Source of the DNA: Azospirillum sp. 47_25
GTDB taxonomy: Bacteria; Pseudomonadota; Alphaproteobacteria; RF32; CAG-239
DNA: 27,475 bases
Direction: 5' to 3'
NCBI GenBank assembly: GCA_001917125.1
Contig: MNTU01000021.1
Location: forward strand, 1-27,475
Shown here piece by piece: positions 7,603 through 16,086 of this stretch (position 1 is its first letter; each line of letters starts with the position of its first letter). Both the position numbers and the translations under genes were made by a program. A model generated the notes under the pieces. That model did no database searches. It worked only from the letters and a program-made list of their open reading frames with translations, and had not been told where the DNA came from.

Positions 7603-9003
7603 TCAGCCGCGCTTTCGGGGTTGCTTTATTTCATTTAAATCGGAATAGGTGTTTTTTATCCGGCGCAGCAAATCGTCCAATTTCAGCCGCAGTGCTGACG
7701 GCGGGTTTTTGCGCTGGGCATTTTCGGCCTGCCTTTTGGCAATATCGGCGGCACCGATTCGCAGCGAATATTCCGCAGCCGCATATTCGGCATAAGCCGT
7801 CTGACCGTTTTGGTCATAAGCCTGAGACAGCAGCAGCCAGCCCATGGCCGAAGGGCGTTGCTGCAAAGAGCGGTTTAAGACCGCAATAATGTTTTTCAAT
7901 TCTGCCGGCGACGGAGAAACCGCCAAAGCCGCCTGAGCCCAGTCAACCTGCAGCAGTGCGGCGTCGGGACGAAGTTTGAGAACCTTGCCGTAAGCTTCTT
8001 TGGCCGCTTTCAGATTGCCCTGTTCCATATAAATTTGCGCTTTCAGTTCATAAAAATAAGGATTGTCCGGTTCTTCGGCCGATAAGGCATCAATCATCCT
8101 CAGAGCTTTGCCGAAATTGAGCTGCTTAAAATAAGCAACGGCTTGGGCATAACGGGCGGCGATTGACGTATCGCTCGGCGGATAACGCCTGAATGTTTGT
8201 GCCGGTTCTTGCAGAAAGCCGTATAATTTGGCTTTTATGCGTTGAAATTCATTGTCCAGAGAATGATCCTGATGATAGGGTGATTGTTTGACCGCCTGCT
8301 CCAGAAAGCGGACACGTTCGCTCGTGACCGGGTGGGTTCTGAAATAGTCGCTTTCTTCAATTCCGTTTAACGCGTTTTGTTTTTGAATTTTTTTCATAAA
8401 TTGCAGCAGTCCCTGCGGTGATGTCTGCCTTTTGTAAAGAAGTTTCACGGCGGCATCGTCGGCGCTGCGTTCTTCTTCGACCCGGTAAGCCATATAATTG
8501 GAGAGCAGGGAGCTCTGTGACCCCAGCATGACGGCGACGGCCACGTCACCCCGGCCGCTGGCTGCGGCCGCAGCTCCGGCCAGAACCAGAGACGCCAGAC
8601 TGGCTTCCTGCATACTCTGGTTTTTTATTTTCTGACGCAGAATATGCCCGCCGAGAATATGTCCGGTTTCATGCGCCAAAATGCCGCTGATTTGGTCGGT
8701 GTTATCTGCTTTCAGCAGCGTCCCCGTATGGATGAACAGATTGTTGCCGTCGCCGACAAAGGCATTCAGGCTGTTGTCATTGACAATATAAATTTTATTG
8801 CGGTTAAACGGAATACCGGCAGTTTGAAAAATCGGACGGATAACTTTGGCCAGATATTGTTCGGTCTCTTCATCGGAAATGATGCTCATCTGTCCCAAGG
8901 CATCTCTTAACGGCAAAAAGGCTAATATCAGCCAGGAGCCGATGATTAGCCTTGATACGGTGTTCTTTTTGCTGCCGGTCAGCTTTTGATTAATTTTCTC
9001 CAC
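7603..9003 (-). CDS. Periplasmic M48-family zinc metalloprotease with TPRs (BepA/YfgC-like)
   Basis: A 466-residue protein. An N-terminal hydrophobic stretch (about 17-37, ending ALGQ) is a signal peptide or anchor. The M48 domain carries HETGH (111-115) with a likely third zinc ligand E178 in EEERSADDA, and the A/G-rich helix between them is usual for the family. From about 270 to 430 there are TPR-like helices, for example PYFYELKAQIYMEQGNLKAAKEAY. This arrangement matches BepA/YfgC, which maintains outer-membrane protein assembly and degrades misfolded proteins. The start is GTG at 9003-9001, lying 25 bases inside the rne 3' end, with AAGGA about 11 bases upstream. No better in-frame ATG exists before the signal sequence. 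The overlap suggests co-transcription with rne. Confidence 0.9.
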   Translation of the reverse strand: MEKINQKLTGSKKNTVSRLIIGSWLILAFLPLRDALGQMSIISDEETEQYLAKVIRPIFQTAGIPFNRNKIYIVNDNSLNAFVGDGNNLFIHTGTLLKADNTDQISGILAHETGHILGGHILRQKIKNQSMQEASLASLVLAGAAAAASGRGDVAVAVMLGSQSSLLSNYMAYRVEEERSADDAAVKLLYKRQTSPQGLLQFMKKIQKQNALNGIEESDYFRTHPVTSERVRFLEQAVKQSPYHQDHSLDNEFQRIKAKLYGFLQEPAQTFRRYPPSDTSIAARYAQAVAYFKQLNFGKALRMIDALSAEEPDNPYFYELKAQIYMEQGNLKAAKEAYGKVLKLRPDAALLQVDWAQAALAVSPSPAELKNIIAVLNRSLQQRPSAMGWLLLSQAYDQNGQTAYAEYAAAEYSLRIGAADIAKRQAENAQRKNPPSALRLKLDDLLRRIKNTYSDLNEIKQPRKRG

Positions 9004-11627
9004 CAGGTTGTTTTTCCTTTCTGTTCGGCCTTCTCTGCGGAATTGTCTTCCGCAGCGGCAACATTGGGAGACTTAATATCTTCATGGCTGTTATACAAGA
9101 TGACCGCTTCCGCTTTTTCTTTTTTGGTTTCGCCGTTGTTTTCGTTTTCACCGTTGTCATTATAGTTGCGGCGATCGCGGCGGCGGTTGTTGCGGCGGTC
9201 AAATCTGTTGCGTCGGTCACGCCGACGGTTACTGCGGCGTCCCTCATTTTCCTGCCCGTCTTCGTTCCTGTTTTCTTTGACGCTTTCGGAAGCTTCCGCC
9301 GTATCGGCTGCATCTTCCTGAACCGGTGTGTCTTCGGCAGCCGTTTCTTCTTTGATGCGCGGTTTCCGGTCACCTTTGTTCGGCTGACGGCGGCTGTTGC
9401 GCGGAGAACTGCTTTCTTCCGTTCCGTTTTCTTCCTTATCTTCTTCCTTATCCTGAGTTTTAACCGCTTTAATGCGTTCAATTCTCAGGTCGGCAATGTT
9501 CTTGATTGAGTCGTCGGCGCAGATAATCACTTCCATATTGTAACGCTGTTCCAAATCGCTGACGCATTTGCGCTTCTGATTCAGCAGATAAAGGGCAAAC
9601 TCGCTGGGCAGATAGAGGTTAATCCGTGAACAGCGGTTTTTAATGCCTTCTTCCTCAATACAGCGCAGCACAAAAACCGCTCCCGATTCGATTGTGCGGA
9701 CAATTCCTTTGCCGTGGCAGTGCGGGCAAACCTGATAATTGCTTTCAAAGAAAGAGGAATGCATCCGTTGGCGCGATATTTCCAGCAAGCCGAAACAGCT
9801 CATCTTGGCAATCTGAATCCGTGCCCGGTCTTTTTTCATGGCCTCTTTCATACGCTTTTCAACCGCCAGATTGTTTTTCTGTTCTTCCATATCAATAAAA
9901 TCGACCACGACCAACCCGGCCAGATTTCTCATTCTCAGTTGTTTGGCAATTTCGTCGGCTGCTTCCAGATTGGTTTTGAGTGCGGTTTCCTCCAGGTCTT
10001 TTTCTTTGGTTGCGCGGCCGGAGTTGACATCAATTGAAACCAGCGCCTCCGTGGGGTTGATAACCAGATAACCGCCCGATTCCAGCTGAACATTGGTGTC
10101 ATGCAGTTTGTCCAGCTGAGCTTCAACCTGAAATCTCTGGAACAAAGGCAGCTCGCCTTTTTTGTTTTCTTTAATTTTTTTCAGGTTATGTGGGGAAAGG
10201 ATTTTCACAAAATCACGCGCGGCTTTGTAAGCCTGTTCGCCGTCCACGATAATTTCGGAAATGTCTTTGGTGTACATATCGCGCAGGGCGCGTCTGATCA
10301 GGTTGCCTTCCTCGTGAATTAAAGCCGGAGCTTTCTCTTTCAAAGCATCAAGGCGGATTTGATTCCAGCTGCGGATCAGATAATTGTAGTCGCGGACAAT
10401 GTCTGCTTTGGTTTTTTCTTCGCCGGCGGTGCGGACAATCATAGACATTTCATTGTTGAGCGGCAATTCTTTAACGATGTTTTTCAGCCGTTTGCGGTCT
10501 GCAACATTGGTAATTTTGCGGGAAACGCCGCCGCTTTTGATGCGGTTCGGCATTAAAACGCAATAGCGTCCGGCCAGAGAAAGATAAGTCGTTAATGCCG
10601 CGCCTTTATTGCCGCGTTCTTCTTTAACCACCTGAACCAGCAAAATCTGTCCTTCTTTGATAACGTCCTGAATTTTGCTGCGGTGGAATAATTTGCGGAT
10701 TTTCATCAGTTTGCGCTGAATTTCAAAATCGCATTCGCTGTCGTCTTCTTCATCGTCATCTTCTTCAACGACGTCTTCTTCGGCCATATTGTTATAGGTG
10801 CTTGACTTCCGGGGCGCGTCAACTTCTTCCTGAACGGTTTCTTCTTCCTCTTTGGTGCTTTCGGCCATAACCGTCAGTTTTTCTTCTTTTTCCGCTTTTT
10901 CTTGTTCCGGTGCGGCCGGTTCCGTTTCGACAGCTTCCTCTTTAGGAGCCTGCTGGGCTTTGCGGGCACGCTTTTTCAAAATTCTTTTCTTGCGGGGATG
11001 CTTGTGTGAATCTGCCGCCGTTTCTTCCTGCGGAACCGTTTCGGTCGGTGTTTCTTCCGTCAGAGTGCCGTTTTCTGCTGTCGTTTCCGCGGCTTCCGGC
11101 AAAGATTCGTTCGGTGCGGAAGTTGTTTCTGCTGCCGGAATTTTTTCTTCCGTTACGGCCTCTTCCTGAACCGGAGTTGAAGTTTCGCTGCCGTTTTCGG
11201 CTGCTTCTGCCGCTTTGGCTTCCGCGGCTTCACGGGCTTTGCGCTCTTCTTCGCGGGCGGCGTATTGGGCTGCTTTTTCGGCGCGGTGTCTTTCGCGCTC
11301 GGCTTCCCGTTCTTTAATCGCCTGTTTTTTGGCTTCGATAATCTCGTCTACTTCTTTGTCAATTGAGGCCAGCTCTTCTTCCGAAACATTGTAATAGTCC
11401 GGGTGAATTTCGCCGAAAGCCAGAAAACCGTGCTTGTTTCCGCCGTAATCGACGAAAGCGGCCTGCAGCGAAGGCTCAACCCGCATGACTTTTGCCAAAT
11501 AAATGTTGCCTTTGATTTGTTTGCGGCTGGCTGATTCGAATTCGACGTCTTCAACTTTGTTTCCGTTAACGATGACAACGCGGGTTTCTTCCGGACGGGT
11601 GTCATCAATCAGCATTCTTTTGGTCAT
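8979..11627 (-). CDS. rne: Ribonuclease E
   Basis: An 882-residue endoribonuclease starting at MTKRMLIDDTRPEETRV. An S1 RNA-binding domain (about 1-80 and 310-350) is interrupted by a long charged insertion (about 85-305) containing Glu/Ala coiled-coil-like sequence and an acidic run near 283-300. The DNase I-like catalytic core has D533 in SIDVNSG and D576 in VVDFIDM as metal ligands. The Zn-link is CPHCHGKG (C634, C637). The C-terminus is disordered with an Arg/Asn-rich tract near 797-822, then ends WWRKLIKS. It initiates mRNA decay and processes rRNA and tRNA precursors, and its tail scaffolds degradosome partners. I choose ATG 11627, with GGAG at proper spacing, over an in-frame GTG 57 bases upstream that would add 19 non-family residues. 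The leader is about 200 bases or longer, consistent with autoregulation. Confidence 0.96.
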   Translation of the reverse strand: MTKRMLIDDTRPEETRVVIVNGNKVEDVEFESASRKQIKGNIYLAKVMRVEPSLQAAFVDYGGNKHGFLAFGEIHPDYYNVSEEELASIDKEVDEIIEAKKQAIKEREAERERHRAEKAAQYAAREEERKAREAAEAKAAEAAENGSETSTPVQEEAVTEEKIPAAETTSAPNESLPEAAETTAENGTLTEETPTETVPQEETAADSHKHPRKKRILKKRARKAQQAPKEEAVETEPAAPEQEKAEKEEKLTVMAESTKEEEETVQEEVDAPRKSSTYNNMAEEDVVEEDDDEEDDSECDFEIQRKLMKIRKLFHRSKIQDVIKEGQILLVQVVKEERGNKGAALTTYLSLAGRYCVLMPNRIKSGGVSRKITNVADRKRLKNIVKELPLNNEMSMIVRTAGEEKTKADIVRDYNYLIRSWNQIRLDALKEKAPALIHEEGNLIRRALRDMYTKDISEIIVDGEQAYKAARDFVKILSPHNLKKIKENKKGELPLFQRFQVEAQLDKLHDTNVQLESGGYLVINPTEALVSIDVNSGRATKEKDLEETALKTNLEAADEIAKQLRMRNLAGLVVVDFIDMEEQKNNLAVEKRMKEAMKKDRARIQIAKMSCFGLLEISRQRMHSSFFESNYQVCPHCHGKGIVRTIESGAVFVLRCIEEEGIKNRCSRINLYLPSEFALYLLNQKRKCVSDLEQRYNMEVIICADDSIKNIADLRIERIKAVKTQDKEEDKEENGTEESSSPRNSRRQPNKGDRKPRIKEETAAEDTPVQEDAADTAEASESVKENRNEDGQENEGRRSNRRRDRRNRFDRRNNRRRDRRNYNDNGENENNGETKKEKAEAVILYNSHEDIKSPNVAAAEDNSAEKAEQKGKTTWWRKLIKS

Positions 11628-11647
11628 AAATATAATTCTCCGTTTGG

Positions 11648-11672
11648 GTACCGAAACGCCGGGGCGCGGTAC
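11648..11672 (-). promoter_or_regulatory. Strong hairpin just upstream of the rne ribosome binding site
   Basis: GTACCG (11648-11653) pairs with CGGTAC (11667-11672), and inside it CGCC pairs with GGCG, leaving a three-base bulge on one side. It sits about six bases before the rne GGAG site on the mRNA. A GC-rich hairpin there could control ribosome access or be a binding site for RNase E autoregulation, as known for enteric rne leaders. The structure is seen in the sequence; the role is inferred. Confidence 0.45.
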
Positions 11673-11757
11673 GGGTATTGTCACAAAACTGGAGGGAATC
11701 AGGCGAAAGCTATTATGTATCTAAGCACGAAATCTGCCGCTGCCGGTGTTTCGCACT

Positions 11758-11805
11758 CTATTTTAAGCCAGTCTTCGGGCTGTCAGTCGCAGCCTTACTT
11801 ATCAT
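11758..11805 (-). CDS. Possible 15-residue leader peptide in the rne leader
   Basis: On the rne strand an ATG at 11805-11803 has a strong AGAGAGG site six bases upstream (11818-11812) and opens a short frame, MISKAATDSPKTGLK, ending at TAG (11760-11758). It lies about 130 bases upstream of the rne start. The ribosome binding site is better than that of several real genes here, but 15 codons is too short for coding statistics, so this could be chance. Confidence 0.25.
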   Translation of the reverse strand: MISKAATDSPKTGLK

Positions 11806-11948
11806 ATAAAACCTCTCTGTGTCCCCGGCACATTTGTTTACTTTGTTTGTTTATCGGGCCCGGGACGTGAAACCGTCCAGTAAAAATCTTTTGTCTTTCT
11901 TGTCTGCAAGCACGCCTCTCGCTGTGAGCCGGCGGCGGTATCAGCGCG

Positions 11949-11992
11949 GCAGGTCTTGCATTTTATGGTAAACTCGTGTAATAAAGACCTGC
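11949..11992 (+). promoter_or_regulatory. 9-base inverted repeat overlapping a promoter-like sequence
   Basis: GCAGGTCTT (11949-11957) and AAGACCTGC (11984-11992) form a perfect inverted repeat separated by 26 bases. Overlapping it are TTGCAT (11956-11961), a 17-base spacer and TAATAA (11979-11984), a plausible rightward promoter. The repeat arms flank both hexamers, as in an operator where a dimer covers a promoter. It could drive amiC with a leader of over 200 bases, in addition to the closer promoter at 12151-12183. Confidence 0.35.
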
Positions 11993-12150
11993 TTCCGATA
12001 CATTAAAAGCATACAATTGCACTCAGAATATACGATTTGATTTAAAACACAATATTATTTTTGAATCAGACGCAAAAAAGTGCGGTCGCCTTTGTCTGCC
12101 GTTTGTTTACAGCCGAAAAGACAGCTTGCGCTCCGGATAATTTTATGTTT

Positions 12151-12183
12151 TTAACCTATTGGTAAGAAGTGTTTATATATAAT
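12151..12183 (+). promoter_or_regulatory. CtrA-type box plus -10 in front of amiC
   Basis: TTAACCTATTGGTAA (12151-12165) fits the CtrA consensus TTAA-N7-TTAA with one mismatch. Twelve bases further is a perfect TATAAT (12178-12183). A start near 12190 would place the box centre near -32, the position used at CtrA-activated promoters, where the box replaces the -35. The leader to the amiC ATG at 12217 would be 27 bases. The core TAACCTATTGGT recurs exactly, in inverse orientation, at 24043-24054. The window also encodes ChpT, which phosphorylates CtrA. Confidence 0.5.
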
Positions 12184-12216
12184 AACCTATATTGCGTAAT
12201 TGTGTGGATTGAACGG

Positions 12217-13470
12217 ATGCGAACCTTTTTGCAACAGATTGCCGTCGGTATGAAAGGCCTTGTCAGGCAGGTGCTGGCAACAGCCGTCATTTTCTGCTGC
12301 GCGTTTTCTGCTGCCGATTCTGCCGCAGCATCCGGAATTACGTCCATGCGCATCGGGCAGGGGGTCGGAAGCGTTCGCATCGTCTTTGATGCGGACCGGA
12401 AGTTTGACTATAAGGTTTTTCTGCTCAATGAGCCCAAGCGTTTGGTTATCGATACCTTTGATGTCAAAGTCAGTCCCGAAATCGAAAAATATGTCGATAA
12501 AAACAATCTGGTAACCAAAACCCGTTTGGGGAGCGTCGGGACGGACGGCATTCGTATCGTCTTCGATTTGCAGAAGCCGGCAATCGTCAAAAAAGCCTTT
12601 ATGCTTGCGCCTCAGAGCAATTTCGGCTGGCGTTTTGTGATTGATGTTTCCATAGCTTCCGAACGGGAGTTTTCCTCCAAGGTCGGCAGCAAATACGCTC
12701 TCAGTAACGAAAATTCTTTTGCCGGAAGCTATTCGTCGTCTTCCTCCAAGTCGTCGTCTAAAGCCAAAACCGTCAATAAAAAGAAAATCATCGTCCTTGA
12801 CCCCGGACACGGCGGCAAAGATCCGGGAGCCATCGGCTATTCCGGCGTTTATGAAAAAAATATCACTCTGGCCATGGCCAAAGAACTGAAAGTGATTTTG
12901 GAGAAAGAGGGGTACAAGGTTCATCTGACCCGCAGCACGGATATTTTTATCCCTCTGCGCGACCGGGTAAAGATTGCCCGCAAATATAATGCCGACCTGT
13001 TTATGTCCATTCATGCCGACAGCGCCGTCAACCGCAGTGCCAAAGGGCTTTCCGTCTATACATTGTCTGAAACCGCATCAGACAAAGAGGCTGCCGCTCT
13101 GGCCGAACGCGAAAATAAGGCCGATGTCGTTGCCGGGCTTAATCTGCTTGAACATTCCAAAGAGGTTTCGGATATTCTGATAAACCTGGCGCAGCGCGAA
13201 ACCATGAACCGTTCTTCCGAATTTGCATCTTTTATGGTTCAGGAAATGCGCAAATCGGTAAAACTGCGCGACAATACGCACCGTTTCGCCGGTTTTGCGG
13301 TTTTGAAAGCGCCTGATGTTCCGTCCGTTCTGCTGGAAATGGGCTACCTTTCCAACCGCACGGAAGAACGTTTGCTCAAACAAAAGGACTATCGCCGCAA
13401 GCTGGCTGTTTCGACCAGCAAGGCCGTTGAAAAATATTTTGACAACATGCAGCATGCTTCCGTCTTCTGA
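12217..13470 (+). CDS. amiC: N-acetylmuramoyl-L-alanine amidase (AmiC-type, AMIN domain)
   Basis: A 417-residue periplasmic zinc amidase. A signal peptide (hydrophobic 19-31, ending near SAADSAAAS) is followed by an AMIN domain (about 40-145) that targets septal peptidoglycan, then a Ser/Lys linker (about 170-188). The Amidase_3 domain has DPGHGGKDPGA (H198), YEKNIT (E213), SIHADS (H266) and LLEMGYLSN (E374), the zinc ligands and catalytic glutamate. An insertion of about 50 residues (near 288-340) corresponds to the autoinhibitory helix of EnvC-activated division amidases. It cleaves septal glycan peptides for daughter separation. I start at ATG 12217; a GTG at 12169 would add 16 residues before the signal, and a further ATG at 12250 is possible. 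It precedes mrcA, a second wall gene. Confidence 0.94.
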   Translation: MRTFLQQIAVGMKGLVRQVLATAVIFCCAFSAADSAAASGITSMRIGQGVGSVRIVFDADRKFDYKVFLLNEPKRLVIDTFDVKVSPEIEKYVDKNNLVTKTRLGSVGTDGIRIVFDLQKPAIVKKAFMLAPQSNFGWRFVIDVSIASEREFSSKVGSKYALSNENSFAGSYSSSSSKSSSKAKTVNKKKIIVLDPGHGGKDPGAIGYSGVYEKNITLAMAKELKVILEKEGYKVHLTRSTDIFIPLRDRVKIARKYNADLFMSIHADSAVNRSAKGLSVYTLSETASDKEAAALAERENKADVVAGLNLLEHSKEVSDILINLAQRETMNRSSEFASFMVQEMRKSVKLRDNTHRFAGFAVLKAPDVPSVLLEMGYLSNRTEERLLKQKDYRRKLAVSTSKAVEKYFDNMQHASVF

Positions 13471-13478
13471 AGACGGAA
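13458..13478 (+). repeat. Perfect inverted repeat spanning the amiC stop codon
   Basis: TTCCGTCTTC (13458-13467) pairs with GAAGACGGAA (13469-13478), with the TGA stop of amiC at the apex (13468-13470). As RNA it would form about eight pairs with a five-base loop. No T-tract follows on either strand, so it is not a standard intrinsic terminator. It may stabilise the 3' end of the amiC message or pause ribosomes or polymerase. Confidence 0.5.
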
Positions 13479-13542
13479 ATTGTAAATGCCGGTATTTCTC
13501 GAAATAGCGGTATATTTTTGGCGTGGAAAAGGCATTTTTCTT

Positions 13543-13570
13543 TTGCATTTTTAGTAAATTGTAATAGATT
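13543..13570 (+). promoter_or_regulatory. Possible promoter of mrcA
   Basis: TTGCAT (13543-13548), a 16-base spacer and TAGATT (13565-13570) give a moderate sigma70-like match in the 144-base A/T-rich gap between amiC and mrcA. The start would be near 13577, 38 bases before the mrcA ATG. The -10 matches only four of six consensus bases, so read-through from amiC is also possible. Confidence 0.35.
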
Positions 13571-13614
13571 GAACAAAAATAACTTTAAGGTTTTTGAATT
13601 TTGGTGGAATTGTA

Positions 13615-16077
13615 ATGCTTAAGACCCTGTCTTCCCTGCTGAGTACGTTTTTTTTCTTTGCCGTCATCGCCGTCGTGCTGGTTATCAGTTCGCTGTGGAA
13701 ATATGCCGGCGAGCTGCCGGATTACCACCAGCTGGCCAAATATGAACCGGCCGTCACCACGCGGCTTTACGCCGGCGACGGTCAGCTGCTGATGGAATAT
13801 GCGGTTGAAAAACGTATTTTCGTTCCGGTTGACAAGATTCCCGATCAGGTCAAAAATGCCTTTATCGCTGCAGAAGACAAAAAGTTTTACAGCCATTCGG
13901 GGATTGATTACGTCGGTATCATTCGCGCCGTTCTCGGCAATTTGAAAAACATCGGCACCGGACGCCGTCCGGCCGGTGCTTCGACCATTACCCAGCAGGT
14001 GGCCAAAAACTTTCTGCTGACTTCCGAATTGTCCTATATCCGCAAAATCAAAGAAGCTATTTTGGCCACGCGAATGGAACAGGCCTTTACCAAAGACCAT
14101 ATTCTGGAACTTTATTTGAATGAGATTTATCTCGGCAATCGTTCTTACGGAGTGGCTGCCGCGGCATTGAACTATTTCGGTAAGTCGCTGAACGAGCTGA
14201 CGATTGAAAAGGCTGCCTATCTGGCGGCCCTGCCCAAAGGACCGAACAACTATAATCCCAAGACCAAATATGAAGCGGCCGTCGGCCGCCGCAATTGGGT
14301 AATCGACCGGATGATCGAAGACGGATACGTCGATCCCGACAGCGGTGAAGCGGCCAAGCAAAAGCCGCTGGTAACGATTGACCGCAGCAGCGCTTTTGTA
14401 AAAGATGCCCAATATTTCAGCGAAGAAGTGCGCCGTGAAATCAGTCAGAAATTCGGCAAGGATTCGGTCAACGAAGGCGGACTGATTGTCAGAACCACGC
14501 TTGACCCGAAACTGCAGGAAATTGCCAGCAATGTATTTCATCGGGAAATTCAAAATTATGACCGCCGCCACGGTTGGCGCGGTCCCCTCGGAAATATTCC
14601 CTTAACTGCGGATTATCGGGAAGCCTTGAAAAAGGCCGAAGTCCCGGCCGGAGCGGACGATGGCTGGGTTAAAGCCGTTGTGTTGCAGGTTTCTCCCGAT
14701 CATGCCGTTATTGAGACCGAGGACGGCAGTCAGGGAAATATTCCGTTGGCTTTGCTTTCCTGGGCACGAAAATCGCTGGCTAAACAGGATGTCGGCGGAA
14801 TGCCCAAATCTGTTGCCGAAGTATTGAAAGAAGGCGATATCATTTTCGCCGAACCGGCTTCCGAAAAAACGATTAAATCAAAAAATCTGACTGCCGATGC
14901 TTATGAACTGCGGCAGCTTCCCAATGTCGAAGGCGCTTTGATTGTGATGGATCCGCACACCGGAAAAGTGCTGGCTGTCGTCGGCGGCTATTCTTTCCGC
15001 AAATCTCAGTTTAATCGGGCCACCCAGGCTTATCGCCAAACCGGCTCTTCCTTTAAGCCGTTTGTTTATCTGACCGCGCTGGAAAACGGTTATTCTCCGA
15101 CGGATCTGATTCTGGACGCACCGTTTGTGCTTGACCAGGGAGCCGGACAGAAACGCTGGAAACCGGAAAACTATTCCAAAAAGTTTTACGGGTTGATGAC
15201 GCTGCGCGAGGGAATTGAAAAATCCCGCAACCTGATGACCGTTCGTCTGGCGCAGGACGTCGGCATGGATAAAATTTCCGAAATGTCCCGCCGCATCGGA
15301 GTTAATAAAAATCTGCCGGAACTGCTTTCAATGTCGCTCGGTGCCGGCGACACCCGTTTGATTGACATGGCCAGCGCCTATTCGGTTATTGTCAACGGCG
15401 GTAAAAAGGTTGAACCTTACTTTATTGAGCGCATACAGGATCGCAACGGCAAAACGATTTACAAACGTGACCGCCGCGATTGCCCTGACTGCAATGCCGC
15501 CAAATGGGACAATCAGGATATTCCGCAGCTGGCTGACGGCCGTGAGCAGATAGTTGATCCGATGTCGGCTTACCAGATGACTTCTATTTTGGAGGGGGTG
15601 GCCGTTCGCGGCACCGGCGCCCGCCTGCGGGCTCTGAAACGCCATCTGGCCGGCAAAACCGGAACTACCAACGATAACAAGGACGGATGGTTTATGGGCT
15701 TTTCGCCTGACCTGGTCGTCGGAACCTATGTCGGCTTTGATGAACCGCGTACGCTGGGCCGCCGGGAAACCGGTGCAGCGGTGGCTCTGCCGATTTTCTA
15801 TAATTTCATGGAACAGGCGCTGAAAAACCAGCCGGATATTCCTTTCCGCATTCCGAAGGGAATCAAGCTTGTCCGCATTAACAACAAGACCGGCAAACCG
15901 GCCACGCCGAATGACACTTCCGTTATTTTTGAGGCTCTCAAGCCGGATTTTGACTTTAATAAAAACAAACAGCGGATTATCGGAGAGGAGGCCAAGCCGG
16001 CTCATTCCCTTGAAGATACCGCCAAAGTCTTCGGCGTTGACGAAGATAATGATTTTCAGCTCGGAACCGAATATTAA
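13615..16077 (+). CDS. mrcA: Penicillin-binding protein 1A (bifunctional glycosyltransferase/transpeptidase)
   Basis: An 820-residue class A PBP. There is a short cytoplasmic start, a membrane anchor (about 10-27) and a family 51 glycosyltransferase domain with IAAEDKKFYSHSGID (catalytic E87), GASTITQQVAKN (121-132) and EIYLGNRSYGVAAAA. An OB-like insert near 315-430 is typical of PBP1A, as is the position of the transpeptidase domain: GSSFKPF (S478, K481), SRN (537-539) and KTGTTN (681-686). It polymerises and crosslinks peptidoglycan in the periplasm. ATG 13615 has GGTGGA seven bases upstream; an upstream TTG would only add seven residues. It follows amiC and is followed by prfB, whose ribosome binding site overlaps its stop. 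Confidence 0.96.
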   Translation: MLKTLSSLLSTFFFFAVIAVVLVISSLWKYAGELPDYHQLAKYEPAVTTRLYAGDGQLLMEYAVEKRIFVPVDKIPDQVKNAFIAAEDKKFYSHSGIDYVGIIRAVLGNLKNIGTGRRPAGASTITQQVAKNFLLTSELSYIRKIKEAILATRMEQAFTKDHILELYLNEIYLGNRSYGVAAAALNYFGKSLNELTIEKAAYLAALPKGPNNYNPKTKYEAAVGRRNWVIDRMIEDGYVDPDSGEAAKQKPLVTIDRSSAFVKDAQYFSEEVRREISQKFGKDSVNEGGLIVRTTLDPKLQEIASNVFHREIQNYDRRHGWRGPLGNIPLTADYREALKKAEVPAGADDGWVKAVVLQVSPDHAVIETEDGSQGNIPLALLSWARKSLAKQDVGGMPKSVAEVLKEGDIIFAEPASEKTIKSKNLTADAYELRQLPNVEGALIVMDPHTGKVLAVVGGYSFRKSQFNRATQAYRQTGSSFKPFVYLTALENGYSPTDLILDAPFVLDQGAGQKRWKPENYSKKFYGLMTLREGIEKSRNLMTVRLAQDVGMDKISEMSRRIGVNKNLPELLSMSLGAGDTRLIDMASAYSVIVNGGKKVEPYFIERIQDRNGKTIYKRDRRDCPDCNAAKWDNQDIPQLADGREQIVDPMSAYQMTSILEGVAVRGTGARLRALKRHLAGKTGTTNDNKDGWFMGFSPDLVVGTYVGFDEPRTLGRRETGAAVALPIFYNFMEQALKNQPDIPFRIPKGIKLVRINNKTGKPATPNDTSVIFEALKPDFDFNKNKQRIIGEEAKPAHSLEDTAKVFGVDEDNDFQLGTEY

Positions 16078-16086
16078 GGAGAAGAT

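Larger units (their letters stand above)
11628..12216. other. 589-base divergent intergenic region between rne and amiC
   Basis: No convincing large gene lies here. Reading toward rne it holds a strong hairpin next to the ribosome binding site (11648-11672), a possible 15-codon leader peptide (11758-11805) with a small stem GGCTG/CAGCC inside it (11778-11794), and a GGACG/CGTCC stem-loop (11863-11878). Reading toward amiC it holds a 9-base inverted repeat carrying promoter-like hexamers (11949-11992) and a CtrA-like box with a TATAAT (12151-12183). I see no tRNA, 6S, RNase P or SRP consensus. A conserved rne 5' leader is the likeliest explanation for its length. Confidence 0.6.

Noticed and set aside
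11628..11684. An N-terminal extension of RNase E from a GTG at 11684
   Set aside because: The extra 19 residues are unlike the family, would cover the leader hairpin, and the ATG at 11627 has a well-placed GGAG site.
11715..11870. A 51-codon plus-strand frame in the rne/amiC gap
   Set aside because: The only GGAGG-like site is about 18 bases upstream, the composition is not protein-like, and it runs antisense to the rne leader.
13458..13478. Intrinsic terminator after amiC
   Set aside because: No run of T follows the stem on either strand, so it is listed only as an inverted repeat.
13585..14571. A long minus-strand open frame opposite the 5' part of mrcA
   Set aside because: It mirrors the codon pattern of mrcA, has no family features and would need an antisense gene over a clearly real one.
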